Assembly (NCBI GenBank): GCA_002007465.1
Contig: LNAC01001953.1
Span: 1 to 64,000 of the forward strand
DNA: 64,000 nucleotides
Direction: 5' to 3'
DNA from: Ailurus styani
Lineage: Eukaryota > Chordata > Mammalia > Carnivora > Ailuridae
Shown: positions 45,436 to 56,662 of the stretch, piece after piece
How positions within the stretch are numbered: position 1 is the stretch's first letter
Layout: every line of letters begins with the position of its first letter
The notes under the pieces: model-generated
The model's input: only the letters and a program-made list of their open reading frames with translations
What the model was told of the DNA's origin: nothing
Database searches by the model: none
Made by a program: the position numbers and the translations under genes

Positions 45436-45559
45436 GTAACTTGTACTTTCAAGAGTGACTTAATAAATGGAATCACTGAGAATAGCACATAGTAAGCACT
45501 CAGTAAATATCAGCTCTAATCATCATTATCATTATTACATCATTCTTTGTTCACATGTG

Positions 45560-46800
45560 CAAATTTTTCTTGGGAAAATGCTAGATCGTATAGTATATGG
45601 ATAAAGTGTAAGCACATCCCCTCCCCCAAATTCCTGTACCAATTTTACCACATCTATGTTTAAGAGAACCATTTTCCCATATATTTGTCAGTGTGTATTT
45701 TATGTTATTAACCTTTTAATTTTACCTGGTCTGATGGTTAAAAATTGTGTATCCCATCCATGCATTGATTGGATGAGCACAGATGAGGGCTGAGCACCTG
45801 CTGTGGGACCCCAGGAGAAACTGAGATGGCACGGACCTTTTAGTAGAGGAAGACCAACGTCAGTTACAAAGAAATAAGATACTTATTATCATATTGGGAT
45901 TTTATTTTAAAGTTTCCTGATTGTTCAGGAATTCGGTCACATTTTTGTTTGTTTCTTAGCCATTTGTATTTCCTTTTCTGTGAATTGTCTATCCATACCC
46001 TTGTACATTTTTCTCTTGGGTTCTTCAAAGTTGCCATTGATTCGTAAAATGGACTTCATTATTTTGATCACTAATACTTTATTAGTTGTAAATGCTGGAG
46101 ATATTTTCTCCACCTCTCTCTTTATCTTTGAATTTTTGGTATCTCATAGAAGTCATACTTGGATTTATATACATTTATCTCTATTTTTCTTTATAGATTT
46201 TACATGTTATATCTTCGGAGGGAGTCCCTCTCTAATCCAAAATCTGAAACATATTATTCTATATTTTCTTCTATTTCACACTTGAGGTTTTATGTTTAGT
46301 GGTGTGTATATGTATGTGTGTGTGTATGGTATAAAGTAGGAATACATTTTTTCCCCTGGACAGATACCCACTTTCTCTTTCCTTGTTTATTCACTATCCA
46401 CCCATTCCATATTGATTTGAAATGCCACCTTTATCATTATTAGATTTTTATATATTAAATTTTCATATATTTGTGATAGTATTCCTGGATATCAGTCTGT
46501 CCTGCTGATCTGTTTGTCTCTTTCTCTGCCAGTACCACCATGTTTTAATTACCATAGCCTTAAAACTATGTATTGGTAATGAATGTGCCCAAACTCCCTC
46601 TTGATCTTTTTTCTCAAATTGTCTTGGCTATTTTTGCACATTTACTCTCTTTGTGAAACTTAAGATGAGTTGTCAAGTGCCATGAAAAAGCTTGCTGGGG
46701 CTTTGATTGGAATTATATAGGTTAACTTGGGGAGCATTTTTCATCCATGTATATGGTAGAGTTCTCTGTTTATTCAGCCTTCTTTAATAACACAGCATGT
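45560..46800 (-). repeat. old L1-type LINE remnant
   Basis: Antisense L1-like text (gccatttgtatttccttttc near 45959; ccagtaccaccatgttttaa near 46531; cttggctatttttgcacatt near 46622). Strongly diverged. Confidence 0.6.
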
Positions 46801-46822
46801 TTCTATTAAGACATTTGAATTA

Positions 46823-47127
46823 CAGTTAACCCTTGGACAACACAGATTTGAACTGTGCAGGTGTGCTTCTATGCAGATTCGTTTCAATAAATATGGTACC
46901 ATAAATGTACGATTCCTTATGATTTTCTTAATTTTCTTTTCTCTAGCTTACTTTATTATAAGTATACAATACAAAATATGTGTTAATAGGCTTTATTTTA
47001 TGGGTAAGGCTTCCGGTCAACAGTAGGCTATTAGTAATTAAGTTTTGGGGAAGTTGCAAGTTATACACAGGTTTTCATCTGTACCAGATGTTGGCAGTCC
47101 AATGCCTACTTGTTGAACTGTCAACTG
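46823..47127 (+). mobile_element. MER2/Tigger2-type DNA transposon relic
   Basis: It starts CAGTTAACCCTTGGACAACA and ends ...TTGAACTGTCAACTG, forming diverged terminal inverted repeats. Both ends are bordered by TA (46821-46822 and 47128-47129), the target preference of pogo/mariner-type transposons. Inner text (aaggcttccggtcaacagta) is typical. Non-autonomous, 305 bases, no transposase. Confidence 0.82.
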
Positions 47128-47129
47128 TA

Positions 47130-47726
47130 CTGAGAACTGGGGCACCTCATGGTGCTGGCCTGAGTGAGCAGCAGAGATGTGTCCCCACTGAGATGAAATG
47201 GGAACTGCAGCTGGGATGGGGAGAATGTGGAGAAAGGGGGCACCAGCATGCAGAGCAAGTGCCAAGGAAGGAAGGCAGGGAGAGAGATGAAAAGTGTGCA
47301 CAGAGGCTTCAAGGTGTAGCTGTGGATCATGTAGTGTTTCCACATTGGAGGGGAGATTGGTTGTCTGTGTAGCTGGAGACTACAGAGCACTTTTGTCTAG
47401 AGCTGTGAGAGGAGCCATAAGCAAGAGACTGGTGTCCCTTGGCCAAGGGCTGAGTAGAAGATGAAGATTTCGTGGAGCAAGATGCCATTGAACTAGTTGC
47501 AGTACAGGAGAACTAGTTTTCCAAGGAGTTGGATTGAAGCAAGGTGTTAGTCTTTGTTTTTTCCAAGTTGGAGGGCCCACTGGCAGATTTTGGGGTAATT
47601 GAAGAGAGGTAGTGGTGAGTGGCATAATGACCTCTTAAGATCAGAGAGGAGGTGGAGAGAAAGGCAGGGAGGAGTGATGGTGGTCAGAGATACCTTTCCT
47701 GACGTTTCCGATTTCTGCCCTGACAG
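47130..47726. other. end of intron 3, unique sequence
   Basis: Nothing recognised before the exon 4 acceptor. Confidence 0.5.
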
Positions 47727-47871
47727 GTGCAGGCCACCGTCGTGGGGCTCCTGGCTGCTGTGGCTGCCCTGGTGCTGGGTGCTGTGTCTAGGGAGGAGTT
47801 AGATTTGGCAAAGGTGGAGTTGCTGTGTGCCAGCAGTGTCATCACTGCCTTCCTCGCCGCCTTTGCCCTAG
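47727..47871 (+). CDS. SLC41A3: SLC41A3 coding exon 4 (two membrane helices)
   Basis: 145 bases, enters phase 0 and leaves phase 1. It encodes residues 146-193 and the first base of Gly194. The acceptor is tctgccctgacag|GT and the donor CTAG|GTGAGC. Two hydrophobic stretches: about 148-165 (ATVVGLLAAVAALVLGAV) and 177-194 onward (LLCASSVITAFLAAFAL), the second continuing into exon 5. Between them is the charged loop SREELDLAKVE. These are helices of the first SLC41 repeat. Confidence 0.97.
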
Positions 47872-48180
47872 GTGAGCTGTACCCCCCACCCCAGTGACTG
47901 CCCCCTCCTGGCTCTCTCCGGCCCCATTCCTCAGTGCTCTGGTCTCAGCTCTTTGTTTTTCAATTCCTTGAGATATGAAAGATGGGAGCACTAATGATGG
48001 AGCCTCACATATCCTGCCAGGGGATGGGGGACAGCCTGTTTGGTTACGAAGATGCACCTTAAAGGTGGGCAGGAAGGATAAGTCCCTTCCTAGGCAGGGT
48101 GTGTGTGCCAGAGTGAGCTGCTGACTCCACTTCTCTTCCCTCTCCTTGTTTAAAGAACTGGCCTTTGCTCAGTAGACACA
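47872..48180. other. intron 4 start, unique sequence
   Basis: Nothing recognised. Confidence 0.5.
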
Positions 48181-48245
48181 TTCATGTCTGCATCCATCCA
48201 TCCACCCACCCATCCATCCATCTATCCATCCCTTCATCCCTTCAT
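48181..48245 (+). repeat. (ATCC)n microsatellite
   Basis: CATCCATCCATCCACCCACC and continuing imperfect tetranucleotide units. Confidence 0.9.
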
Positions 48246-48359
48246 GCACTTACTCACTCAGTCTTTAAACATTTCTTGAGCACAGCTTGCATGTGGCCTT
48301 GTGGTGGGCTCTGGAGCCTGCAATCATGGTGGGGAGCAAGGCCCAGGTTTTAACTTCAC

Positions 48360-49130
48360 TTTCATCTCTGCAGAGAGGTCTTTTCCGATGGCCCTTGCAC
48401 AGGTTCCACCCTCCACCCTTCGCCCCAGTTGCCACCAGGCTCTTCTGCACCATGAAACTGTTCTCCTTATAGAGCACTTGTGAAAATCTGTAATTATCCA
48501 CTTACTTCATTCATTTTCTGTCTCACCTCCTAGCTAAAATGTCAGTTCCTCAGAGAGGGGCCCTGCTTCTCCAGTTCTGTTCCTATCATCATACTGCCTG
48601 CCACACACTAGGTGCTTCCTACGTGTCTGTAGAAGGTGGGAAGACATGAGCACTGACATACATAACCCTGTCTTCCGGGAGCTCATGCATGTCAGTAGTG
48701 ACCACAGTGGCCGGGCTGTTACTGCAGAATGTCATCCATTCGCTCATGACTTGGTACTTGGCGTCTGCTGCGCTCCAGGCCCTGGTACGGTGCTAGGATG
48801 CTCTGGTGAGTGACTGCACTATTGCGTGATGTTGGCGCTCTGGTGTAGAGTGAGACACCCATCCATGAGCCTGTAGAATTTCAGCAAAGTGCCAAGTGTC
48901 TCCTTTCTGAGCCCTCTCTGATCAGCTCTCTAGGGTAGCCCCCCATTTGTAGTCATGCTTTCTTTTCATGTCCTGTTTGTTTACTTCACGAATGCTATTT
49001 CACTTGTTTGTGCACTGTCCAGTCCTTCACCCGACAAGCATTTACTGTGAGAGTACAGAGTGTGATGGTTATTTTCATTACCTAAAATAGGCATGTTACC
49101 AGCTCCTAAATGTTTGCTGAATGAATGGGC
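48360..49130 (+). repeat. L2 LINE remnants
   Basis: Two L2-like 3' segments. One is at about 48400-48600 (aaatgtcagttcctcagaga) and another at 48880-49130 (tgagccctctctgatcagct, ending aatgtttgctgaatgaatgg). Ancient. Confidence 0.6.
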
Positions 49131-50697
49131 TTTATTCTGGTTCTCTTCTGGACTGTGTTTCTGAGTATCTCTTGCAAACCACTTACAAGTACAAGAAGGA
49201 ATAAGTGAAAACTAAATTGGATTTGCATTTACACTTCTGTAAAGCAGTGTATAAAACCCCTTTGAGCTCAGCATTCTATAAGATGACATGGCAGGCTATT
49301 TGGTGGTTTCTATTCCTTCCTGTGCTCGAGTATATAATCAGGAGGGAAGGTAAGAGTGCAGAAACCCAGGAGAAGATTCACAAACTGTCTGGCCAAGAGA
49401 AGAGCAGGATGAGTATGCCACACCTTCTGGAGAATTTAGAGCCCTGGAAATCCTTGACATGAAGTCTCCTCTGGAAACCACACAATCAGATGATCCAGAA
49501 GGCCCATCCTGTTCTTGTAGGGCCCTGTAGAGAATGCCATTCCTAGCTCCCCATTTTATAGATGAAGGAACTGAGGCTCAGAGAGGGGGTAGAACTCAGC
49601 ATCATGGATATAGCTGGGTTGTCCAGAGAGGTGTGAAGTTCAGAAACATTGCTGGTGGCTCATTGTGTAACTCCTGCATGACTGCTGTAAAGCTAGGGGA
49701 TATGGTGGTAGATTTTAGTAAGTGCTCTCAAACCAGTGGTGTCTGTGTGGTCCCTGGGGGATTGCTGCCAGACCGCCAGCTGTGCAGACTCAACTTCACT
49801 TAGAACTGACCTTTCAAAAGAGAAAAAGTAGCTGTGACCTGGTCATGAAACAGGGCACAGACTATGGCCAGTTATGACTGAGTTAGTATGGCATGCAGAC
49901 GATAAGAATAATTTTATTTAGAGTTACAGAATACTGGGTAAAATGTTAAAGCACCAATAGCCAAGATACAGAGTTTCTTTTTAAAAGACCCAACATGCTA
50001 CACTGTTGGATTAAGTCCTAGGCAGTGACTGAGGGCTAGAAGATGACCCATGACTGTTGCCTCAGAACACAGTCAGGATGGAAATGAGGCCCCAGGGAGG
50101 TCACCAGTGTGGTACCTGAAACTCCACCCCCAGCCCCACTGGTGGATGCCACCTGCTGCCTGCACCCAGCGGTGGCCCTGCTGGGCTCCTGAGATGGGCA
50201 GGTTGCCCAGAGATGCAGCCCCACTGACAGTACTGTCCTTTGCCTCTAACAAAGCCCTCACGTGACCAATTGCACCAAAGCACATGTTTCCCCAGGGACT
50301 CCAATGGACACAAAAGGTGGTTCTCTGCCCCTGGGGCTCTGTTGTTCAGAGCAGTTTTGGAGTCGTCTTCCCAGTAGTAAGGGGCTGTGAGCTTCATGTC
50401 TGTTGCTCCAGGTGGTTTGGGAGCCCAGGAATCATCTCCATGCTTTTCCCCCCATGGATTTGAATGTATCATCAGAGCTTTCAGGCTGCTCCTTGATAAC
50501 ACACCTGCATGTCACAGGGCCCACTGTGCTGCCCCCCCTACCCCCCCGCCCCCCACACAGCCATAGCCTTCTCAGACTCCAGCATAGCACTGTCTGATAC
50601 TGAGTGTCAGGGCAGCCTGGCTTCAGGCTAGGTCTGTGGATAGAGGCGAGTTACTGAGCAGCCTCCTGGCCACCTCTCTCCGTTCTCCTCTCTGCAG
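49131..50697. other. intron 4, unique sequence
   Basis: A C-rich run lies near 50530-50560. Frames at 50101-50502 and 49205-49462 show no domain. Nothing else seen. Confidence 0.45.
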
Positions 50698-50844
50698 GAA
50701 TGCTGATGGTCTGCATAGTGATTGGCACTCGGAAGCTCAGGCTCAACCCAGACAACATTGCCACACCTATTGCTGCCAGCCTGGGAGATCTCATCACTTT
50801 GTCCATTCTGGCTTTTGTCAGCAGCTTCTTCTATAAACACAAAG
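50698..50844 (+). CDS. SLC41A3: SLC41A3 coding exon 5 (first GD-motif helix)
   Basis: 147 bases, phase 1 to 1, finishing Gly194 and coding residues 195-242 plus the first base of Asp243. The acceptor is ttctcctctctgcag|GA and the donor AAAG|GTAGGG. It completes a helix (MLMVCIVIG), then [19 protein letters not shown] at 210-228 and a further hydrophobic run to about 237. The acidic residue Asp224 in the GD motif matches the pore aspartate of MgtE/SLC41 proteins that binds magnesium. The same PDN...P......GD pattern is repeated in exon 10 at exactly +223 residues. Confidence 0.97.
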
Positions 50845-53535
50845 GTAGGGGGTGACCCAGGGAGGAGGGGCCCACGAGCAAGGCTGGGTCTGTCATCCGC
50901 ACCCTGCTCACAGCATTCAGATCAGGCACCCTTCACACAGAAAGGAACCTGTGGGGTCTGCTGTGGGGTCAGAAATCCTCCTTTTCCAGAGGCAAAGCCT
51001 GAGGTCATTCAACAAATTTGAGGTGTTCTCCAACAGGTGCCTGAAGCTCTCCCAACCACTCAGGTCGACAGATACATTTTCAGTCTCCCCCTTAGGACAG
51101 GGGTGCACGAGAAGGCCAGGGAGGGCTGGAGGCTAATGGAATTCCACGGGAAGGCAGTTGACATTGGACACATAACAAACCACCCAGGAAGGGACTCCCG
51201 AAGAGGAATGCCACAGCTGTGGGCAGCAGCAGATGCAGCATAGGCTCTCTCTCTATAGGTGTGAAGCAGTAGAAGCCCCAGGCTCCTCAGAAAGTGGCCC
51301 AGTGTCCTGGCCAGCAGCCAAGGGAGGCATTCACATGTCTTGTGTGACAGGCCCTCATAGCCAGAAGCCCTCCTTCCACCAGGGGTCTCCCTAGGTCTGC
51401 CCTGGGAGCACTGAGGTTTGCTCATGTTATGGGCGGTGTGGACAGGCAGCATCCCCCTTGCCAGACGGTTCTCACCGGCCGGTTTTCCACAGCTGACCAC
51501 TCCCCTCTGAGCCTCACAGTTGTTACTTTGCACCTCGGCTGACCACCTGCAATTGTTTGGATCTAGTAAGTGTGGATTCTGAGCATGGTCACAACCCTGA
51601 ATGCTGGGGGGCAAGGGGCATCAGTGAGTGGGACAGACGGTGAAGAGGACAGTGGGGGAGCAGTGAGGTATGTGCTGGGAGAAAGGCACAGTGGCAGCGA
51701 AGCCCTGGCTTTGCATTGCCCTGTGGGAATGTGGACCCAGGACCATGAGATTCCCCAGCCTCTCCACGCTGGCATCTGAAGCATATTGATTGGGTACCTG
51801 CCACATACAGTGTTCAGGCACTGAGAACCTTTCCCTGTCAACTCTGGGCCTGGCTCCTTGCCACCCTGCGATATGCTTGTCACCAATATTTAATGGTTGG
51901 GAGATTCTCAAGGTTCCTGTAAGTGGCAATCAAGATCTAATAATAAGATGACCTAATTTTCTCTTTAAACAAAACTGAATTTAAAATAAGATTTGTGTCT
52001 GGGTTGGTTAATTGAGTTTTATTTGTAAAACAAATACAAGTCACAGGTATCCCTAGACCCTTCCTCTCCACCCTGCTATACCCTTATTGAAATAGTGCAT
52101 GTTTCAGTACATACCTTACTAGGCTGTTGAATAGTGTTGGGCTGTGCATCTCTTGAGTTAGACTGTGAAGATACCTTGTGTGTGCTTGGGGGGTTCCCTG
52201 GGCCTGGCATGTATCAGATAAATCTTCACTGACAAAGAGTGAGCTGTCAACCATGTCACCTGTCAGTGTAGTTGGGAAGACAAGCCATATGCAGAGGGGT
52301 GTATTCATCATGGCGGTGGGAAAATATGAGGTGGAACCTCTGCCAGGGCTTCCAAGTCACTGTAGAAAAATTGGACTGCAAAAATGTCCCGCAAGTAGTG
52401 CTTCTGTAGACTGCTGCTTCCCAGAGCCTTTGAGACTTGCTTAGAGCTTGCTGGGCCTGTCTCTCATCTCCTGGGATGGTGAAGAGCCTGGCCACTTCTG
52501 CCATGAAGTACTTGGTCTGTAGGCCACTGTGGGTGTGGCCTGCCCAAAGGAATGGACCATAATTGCTTAGTGCAGAGAAAGACAAGAGGGAGATGCCCCT
52601 AATGATGCTGGTCAGAGAAATGGGTATGGGGTACAGACCCACCTGCACACCTCTGAGTGCTGAGGCCCACTCTGCAGAGGGGCATCCACTGCCCTGAGCC
52701 TGAGCCTGCCCTTTGGACATGGGGCTGGGGGTGAGAAGACTGTTCTAGAGATCTGGTGTCTTATTCTGTGTGCATTTGGAAGGTGACACGCAGAGTATAA
52801 GCAGGAAAAGAGTGTGTGGGAATGGCACTGGTGTGTGTTGGGTCCTGTCCTGGCCCCAGGTACAGTCAGGTGTCCCAGACCCAGGTCTGTGTTCATTGCT
52901 CACGCCAGCTCAAGAAAATGACACAGGGGCATGAGTAGCTGCAAAGCTGGCCCTGTTCTGGGCCCTGAGACCCATGAATGCTGAGGACGTCACCTTGGGC
53001 TGGCCTCAGCCAGGAGCAGGATTGGCATCATTATTTAGCTCTGGCTTTAGCCCTAATTTCTGCATGCTGGCTCAAGTCCTGGTGAGCCATCTCTTCACAC
53101 TATAGTCTCTCCTATCTATGCCTATCTGAGGGGCAGTTGAGAACATGAAGTGAGTTTACGCTTGGGAAGTGCTGAGCATGGTGCTGCCCCATGGTTACAA
53201 TCCTATAAATGCCACCATTAATAATAATAATTAGGTTGGGATAGGAGGAGATGGAAGAGGGTTCTTATGTCAGGAAAATAGTGAAAAAGAGAAATGAAGG
53301 GGACTGTGTCAGGAATTGAGGACAAAGAGGAGCTTTTCCAGTTGCTTCATAAGATGGTACAACTTCTTGAGTGGTATGTTAGGTTGGTCCACCCTGAGCT
53401 TCTGGGGACAGAAGTCTCTCCTCAGACCTCTTGTGCCCTTAGCTCTTAGCCCACCTCTCATCTTTGTGACCCAGGCCATGGCCCAGCAGGCCATGCTTAT
53501 GTGCCCTGTCACGCATCCTATCTCTCTCCCTGCAG
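50845..53535. other. intron 5, unique sequence
   Basis: No repeat or exon recognised with confidence. Long minus-strand frames (51060-51614, 52256-52720) have no domain, low-complexity composition and no splice logic. Confidence 0.45.
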
Positions 53536-53680
53536 ACAATCGATATCTGATGCCACTGGTGTGTATTGGCTTCATGGCCCTGATCCCTGTGTGGGTCCTC
53601 ATTGCCAGGCAGAACCCACCCATCATGAAGATCCTGAAGTTCGGGTGGTTGCCAATCATCCTAGCGATGGTCATCAGCAG
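53536..53680 (+). CDS. SLC41A3: SLC41A3 coding exon 6 (repeat 2 begins)
   Basis: 145 bases, phase 1 to 2. It completes Asp243, codes residues 244-290, and supplies the first two bases of Ser291. The acceptor is tctctctccctgcag|AC and the donor GCAG|GTGAGC. Two hydrophobic helices: about 247-266 (LMPLVCIGFMALIPVWVLIA) and 279-291 onward (FGWLPIILAMVIS). The polar loop RQNPPIMKILK lies between them. The second helix opens the second SLC41 repeat, equivalent to the exon 1 helix in repeat 1. Confidence 0.97.
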
Positions 53681-54828
53681 GTGAGCATGAGCAAGGGCTG
53701 CCACCAGCATTCTTCCCTCCCATGTCACCCCTGGCTTCTGTGGACAGGGAGGGTGGCCTGAGACCCGCGGTGCCTCTATGAGGGCAGCAGTCATGGTTGC
53801 TGTGGGCTCCTCCACTAAGTCCTGGTGCTGGTTGAGTCATGCCTCTTCATCTCTTTCCCTCTCACCAAGAATCTTAGGCCTTACTTATTCTGAGAGGCAG
53901 CCCTATTAACAATTGCAGGAGCACCAGAGAGCCAGGAAGAGCTGAACCTGGGAACATCAGATGAGTGCATTAGTGCCTCAGCTCCCTGCCCCTCGTGGTG
54001 CTGCAGAACACCAGTTCTCCCCATCCCATGCTGCCAGAGCTCTCACTGGCCTGGATCCCTGCTTATGTTGCAGGGAGCCCCTTACCTGGCTCTATGAATA
54101 CCACTTCTAGCGTGTGGCTGCTGGTGGGACCTGAGACATTAGTGGCCCCAGGCCCTTTAGGTCATCTCAGGTCTTCCGCCTTTGAAACCTGATCTTCCAG
54201 AGCTCTTTCTTTTAGTAGACCTGGACAGGGACCAGCCCAGTCTTTTCTGAGGTGCTTTCCTAACTTTGAATCTCAGGGAGAGGCTGTTATGATCTAGGTG
54301 TCTTTGCTTCCGGAAAACTCCTGGACTCCTTATACAAACCAATCTAACTTTTCCAGGGCTGTAGGGGCAGGGGAGCCTTTGCTAAACTATGGGAGTGAGG
54401 AGGGAGTGAGGGGGGAGTGAGGTCTTGTTGTGGCATCTCTGAGAACAAGCAGCACGGGATGATACTCATGCAGGTTCCATTTTCTGCTTAGGAAAATAGG
54501 ATTTCAGTTACAGTTCAGGAACAGTCACGTGGCAGAGCCCAGCCAGCTAAGTGGCTTTGGAGGGGAGTTTGTTGTTTGTTTCTAGTGGGCTGACATTATC
54601 TGACGGGTCTTCTGGAATAGCTGAAGCTCAGAATGGAGATGGAGAAGCAAGAGCACATAGTGCAGAGGACACTGGGGAGACCAGCTTGGCTACAACAGAT
54701 ATTTTGTGTGGTGCTCAGGAAAAGTGTTTGCTAAGCTGGGAAGGCAGGCTGATGAGACATTTTGTCTAGAGGTGTGCCAGGTCACCTACAAGGGTAAACT
54801 AACCATTTGCCTCCTATTCTCTCCCCAG
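53681..54828. other. intron 6, unique sequence
   Basis: A small imperfect GGGAGTGAGG tandem run lies at about 54390-54422. Nothing else seen. Confidence 0.5.
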
Positions 54829-54908
54829 TTTCGGAGGGCTCATCTTGAGCAAAACTATTTCTAAACAGCAGTACCAAGGCATGGCCATATTTACTCCCAT
54901 CATATGTG
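54829..54908 (+). CDS. SLC41A3: SLC41A3 coding exon 7 (second signature begins)
   Basis: 80 bases, phase 2 to 1. It completes Ser291, codes 292-317 (FGGLILSKTISKQQYQ then GMAIFTPIIC) and gives the first base of Gly318. The acceptor is tattctctccccag|TT and the donor TGTG|GTAGGT. It begins the second copy of the SLC41 signature (Pro314...Gly318), which is completed in exon 8. Skipping it would shift the frame. Confidence 0.97.
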
Positions 54909-55362
54909 GTAGGTATCGGCAGCACTGTCACCTGGGGCTTCTGGGCTATGCTGGCCCCCAGAGGTGGGGCAGTGGGATCTGGACAATGGCCACTTCAGAG
55001 ATCCGGCCCCAGGCCCTCAGAGCCATGGCCATACTTCTGCTGATCTCTCTGCAGCGTGACCGTTACATGCCACCCCTTATCGCCCAGTTACTGTTGCACT
55101 TGCTGAACTCATTCAGACTGCTCTCGTGGCCCCAGAGGCATCTGAGTTGGTGACATCCAAGGAAATCTTTCCAAATGTTAAACATTAGGACCTGACTTAG
55201 CTGCTGCAGTCCTCTAGGTGGCCAGCCCCTTGTGTGAGGGGCCAGCCCTGCCCCTATTGGGAGCAGACCTGCGGGGTGGTCCACTGACAAGCAAGGAACA
55301 ATCCCCTGGGTTCCCATGAAGGTAGGGCGAGGGGGTGCCCAAGGGCCTCTGAAGCCTATTTC
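54909..55362. other. intron 7, first part, with left arm of an inverted repeat
   Basis: The left arm of a 47-bp inverted repeat lies at 55047-55093. It also contains an acceptor-like tgatctctctgcag ending 55054, but splicing exon 7 to it would give an immediate stop, so no exon is called. Confidence 0.6.
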
Positions 55363-55446
55363 TTCTTTTTTTTTTTAAAGATTTTATTTATGTATTTGAC
55401 AGTAAGTGGGCAATAAGGGGTGGCATGTAATGGTCACGCTGCAGAG
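55047..55446. repeat. 47-bp inverted repeat, 44/47 matched, arms 306 bp apart
   Basis: The arms are 55047-55093 and 55400-55446. By direct alignment the right arm equals the reverse complement of the left except at three positions. Neither flank extends the match. The right arm is fused to the tail of a SINE fragment (55363-55399). Confidence 0.9.
55363..55399 (-). repeat. CAN-SINE tail fragment
   Basis: T-run, AAAGATTTTATTTATGTATTTGA, then an abrupt change to the inverted-repeat arm. The body and tRNA head are absent. Confidence 0.75.
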
Positions 55447-55569
55447 CATGTTCCTCGTGTGGAGCAAGCGGGGCCTGCTCAGCTCTGGCCAGTTGCTGCC
55501 TGGCAAGATTGGAGGTCTGGAGTTGCCTCAACAGACTTGTTAGGAGAAGCCAGCAATTAATTTGAATTA

Positions 55570-55715
55570 CTTTTTTTTTTTTTTAAGATTTTTCCTTTTT
55601 TTAAAATCATGTGTGTAACACCCAGTGCTACACAACTATTGAATCATTGAACACTATATCAAAAACTAATGACGTACTCTATGGTGACTAACTGAACATA
55701 ATAAAATCAATCGAT
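55570..55715 (+). repeat. SINE-like T-run plus L1 3' end
   Basis: A T-run with AAGATTTTT (55571-55595) is followed by the sense 3' terminus of a carnivore L1 (tgaatcattgaacactatat, caaaaactaatgacgtactc, ctaactgaacataataaaat). It is the reverse complement of the 3' UTR text seen at 18190-18280. Confidence 0.75.
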
Positions 55716-56527
55716 CAATTGTGTGGATCTAGCAAAATAGATCTGCAGCTGTTCTCTGCCCACAGACCATTCTTTGTATCCAGAGTAGTTGGTTTCTAGG
55801 GATCACTGGGGCACCTATGACCCAGTGAAGGGTTAATCTCCAGGGGGCTGAGGAAATAGAATGGGGGCAGCCTACCCAGCCTCTAAAGGAGATGGCCATG
55901 GGTAGGCCCCATTCTCTGCCAGCCCCAGATCCTGGCCCTGCAGAGGGAGCTTAGCATGGCTTTTGTTGCCTGGGCCCTATGGTCTTGGCAGGGCTGGGCA
56001 CTGTCCACTTCCTGTGGAAGCTGGGGCCTCATCAGCAAGCCCAAGGCCCATTGCATATGATAGCTCCTCTTCCCTCACTGCTGTCCCCCACTTTCTCTTC
56101 TGTCTCCTTCCCACCTTAGGGGAAAAAACCCTTTCATTTTCTCAGATGTTCCAGTCTGTAATCTGATTCCTGTCACATCCTATGACCTTGAATGGCTTAT
56201 CAAGATACCCTCCCATAGACCTTTCTATCACCGCTCTCCCTCCCTCTCTTCGTCTCTCTCCCCCACCCCTTCCCTCTACCCAACAAATACGTATTAAAAA
56301 CCTACTTTGCCAGTCACACTTTCTTCACCATGAGAGACAGCTGTCAAGGTAATACCTCGCTCACAGGGTCCAGTTTACCCATGCTTGGGGCCGAACAAAA
56401 TCTGTGGAAAAGCGGGAGGGAATGAAGAGAGATCCAGTGCTGAATCAGTCAAGGAAGGCTTCCTGGAGGACATAGACTTAAAAGAAGTGATACAACTTAG
56501 AGACTGGCATTCTTTTTCTCCTCCCAG
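55716..56527. other. end of intron 7, unique sequence
   Basis: Nothing recognised. Confidence 0.5.
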
Positions 56528-56662
56528 GTGTTGGTGGCAATCTGGTGGCCATTCAGACCAGCCGGATCTCCACCTACCTGCACATGTGGAGCACACCTGG
56601 TGTCCTCCCCCTCTGGATGAAACAGTTCTGGCCTAACCCATGCTCCACTTTCTGCACCTCAG
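56528..56662 (+). CDS. SLC41A3: SLC41A3 coding exon 8 (second MgtE signature)
   Basis: 135 bases, phase 1 to 1. It completes Gly318, codes 319-362 and gives the first base of Glu363. The acceptor is ctttttctcctcccag|GT and the donor CAG|GTGGGT. VGGNLVAIQTSRIST (319-333) completes the second signature. Gly318, Asn322, Arg330 and Thr333 align with Gly105, Asn109, Arg117 and Thr120 of exon 2, all at a spacing of 213 residues. The rest is a polar loop rich in Pro and Trp (HMWSTPGVLPLWMKQFWPNP), ending CSTFCTS. Confidence 0.97.

Noticed and set aside
48181..48245. Tetranucleotide array as a CRISPR-like repeat
   Set aside because: Simple ATCC microsatellite with no spacers, in a vertebrate intron.
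51060..51614. 184-codon minus-strand frame in intron 5
   Set aside because: No domain, Ser/Pro/Arg-rich chance composition, no splice or promoter support; intronic to SLC41A3.
52256..52720. 154-codon minus-strand frame in intron 5
   Set aside because: No recognisable family and no start or splice context.
53309..53815. 168-codon minus-strand frame over exon 6
   Set aside because: It is the reverse-strand shadow of a real exon. The + strand has correct splice sites and SLC41A3 sequence.
55055..55153. Possible extra exon after tgatctctctgcag in intron 7
   Set aside because: Exon 7 ends in phase 1, and joining here gives a stop at the second codon; the exon 8 junction is exact.
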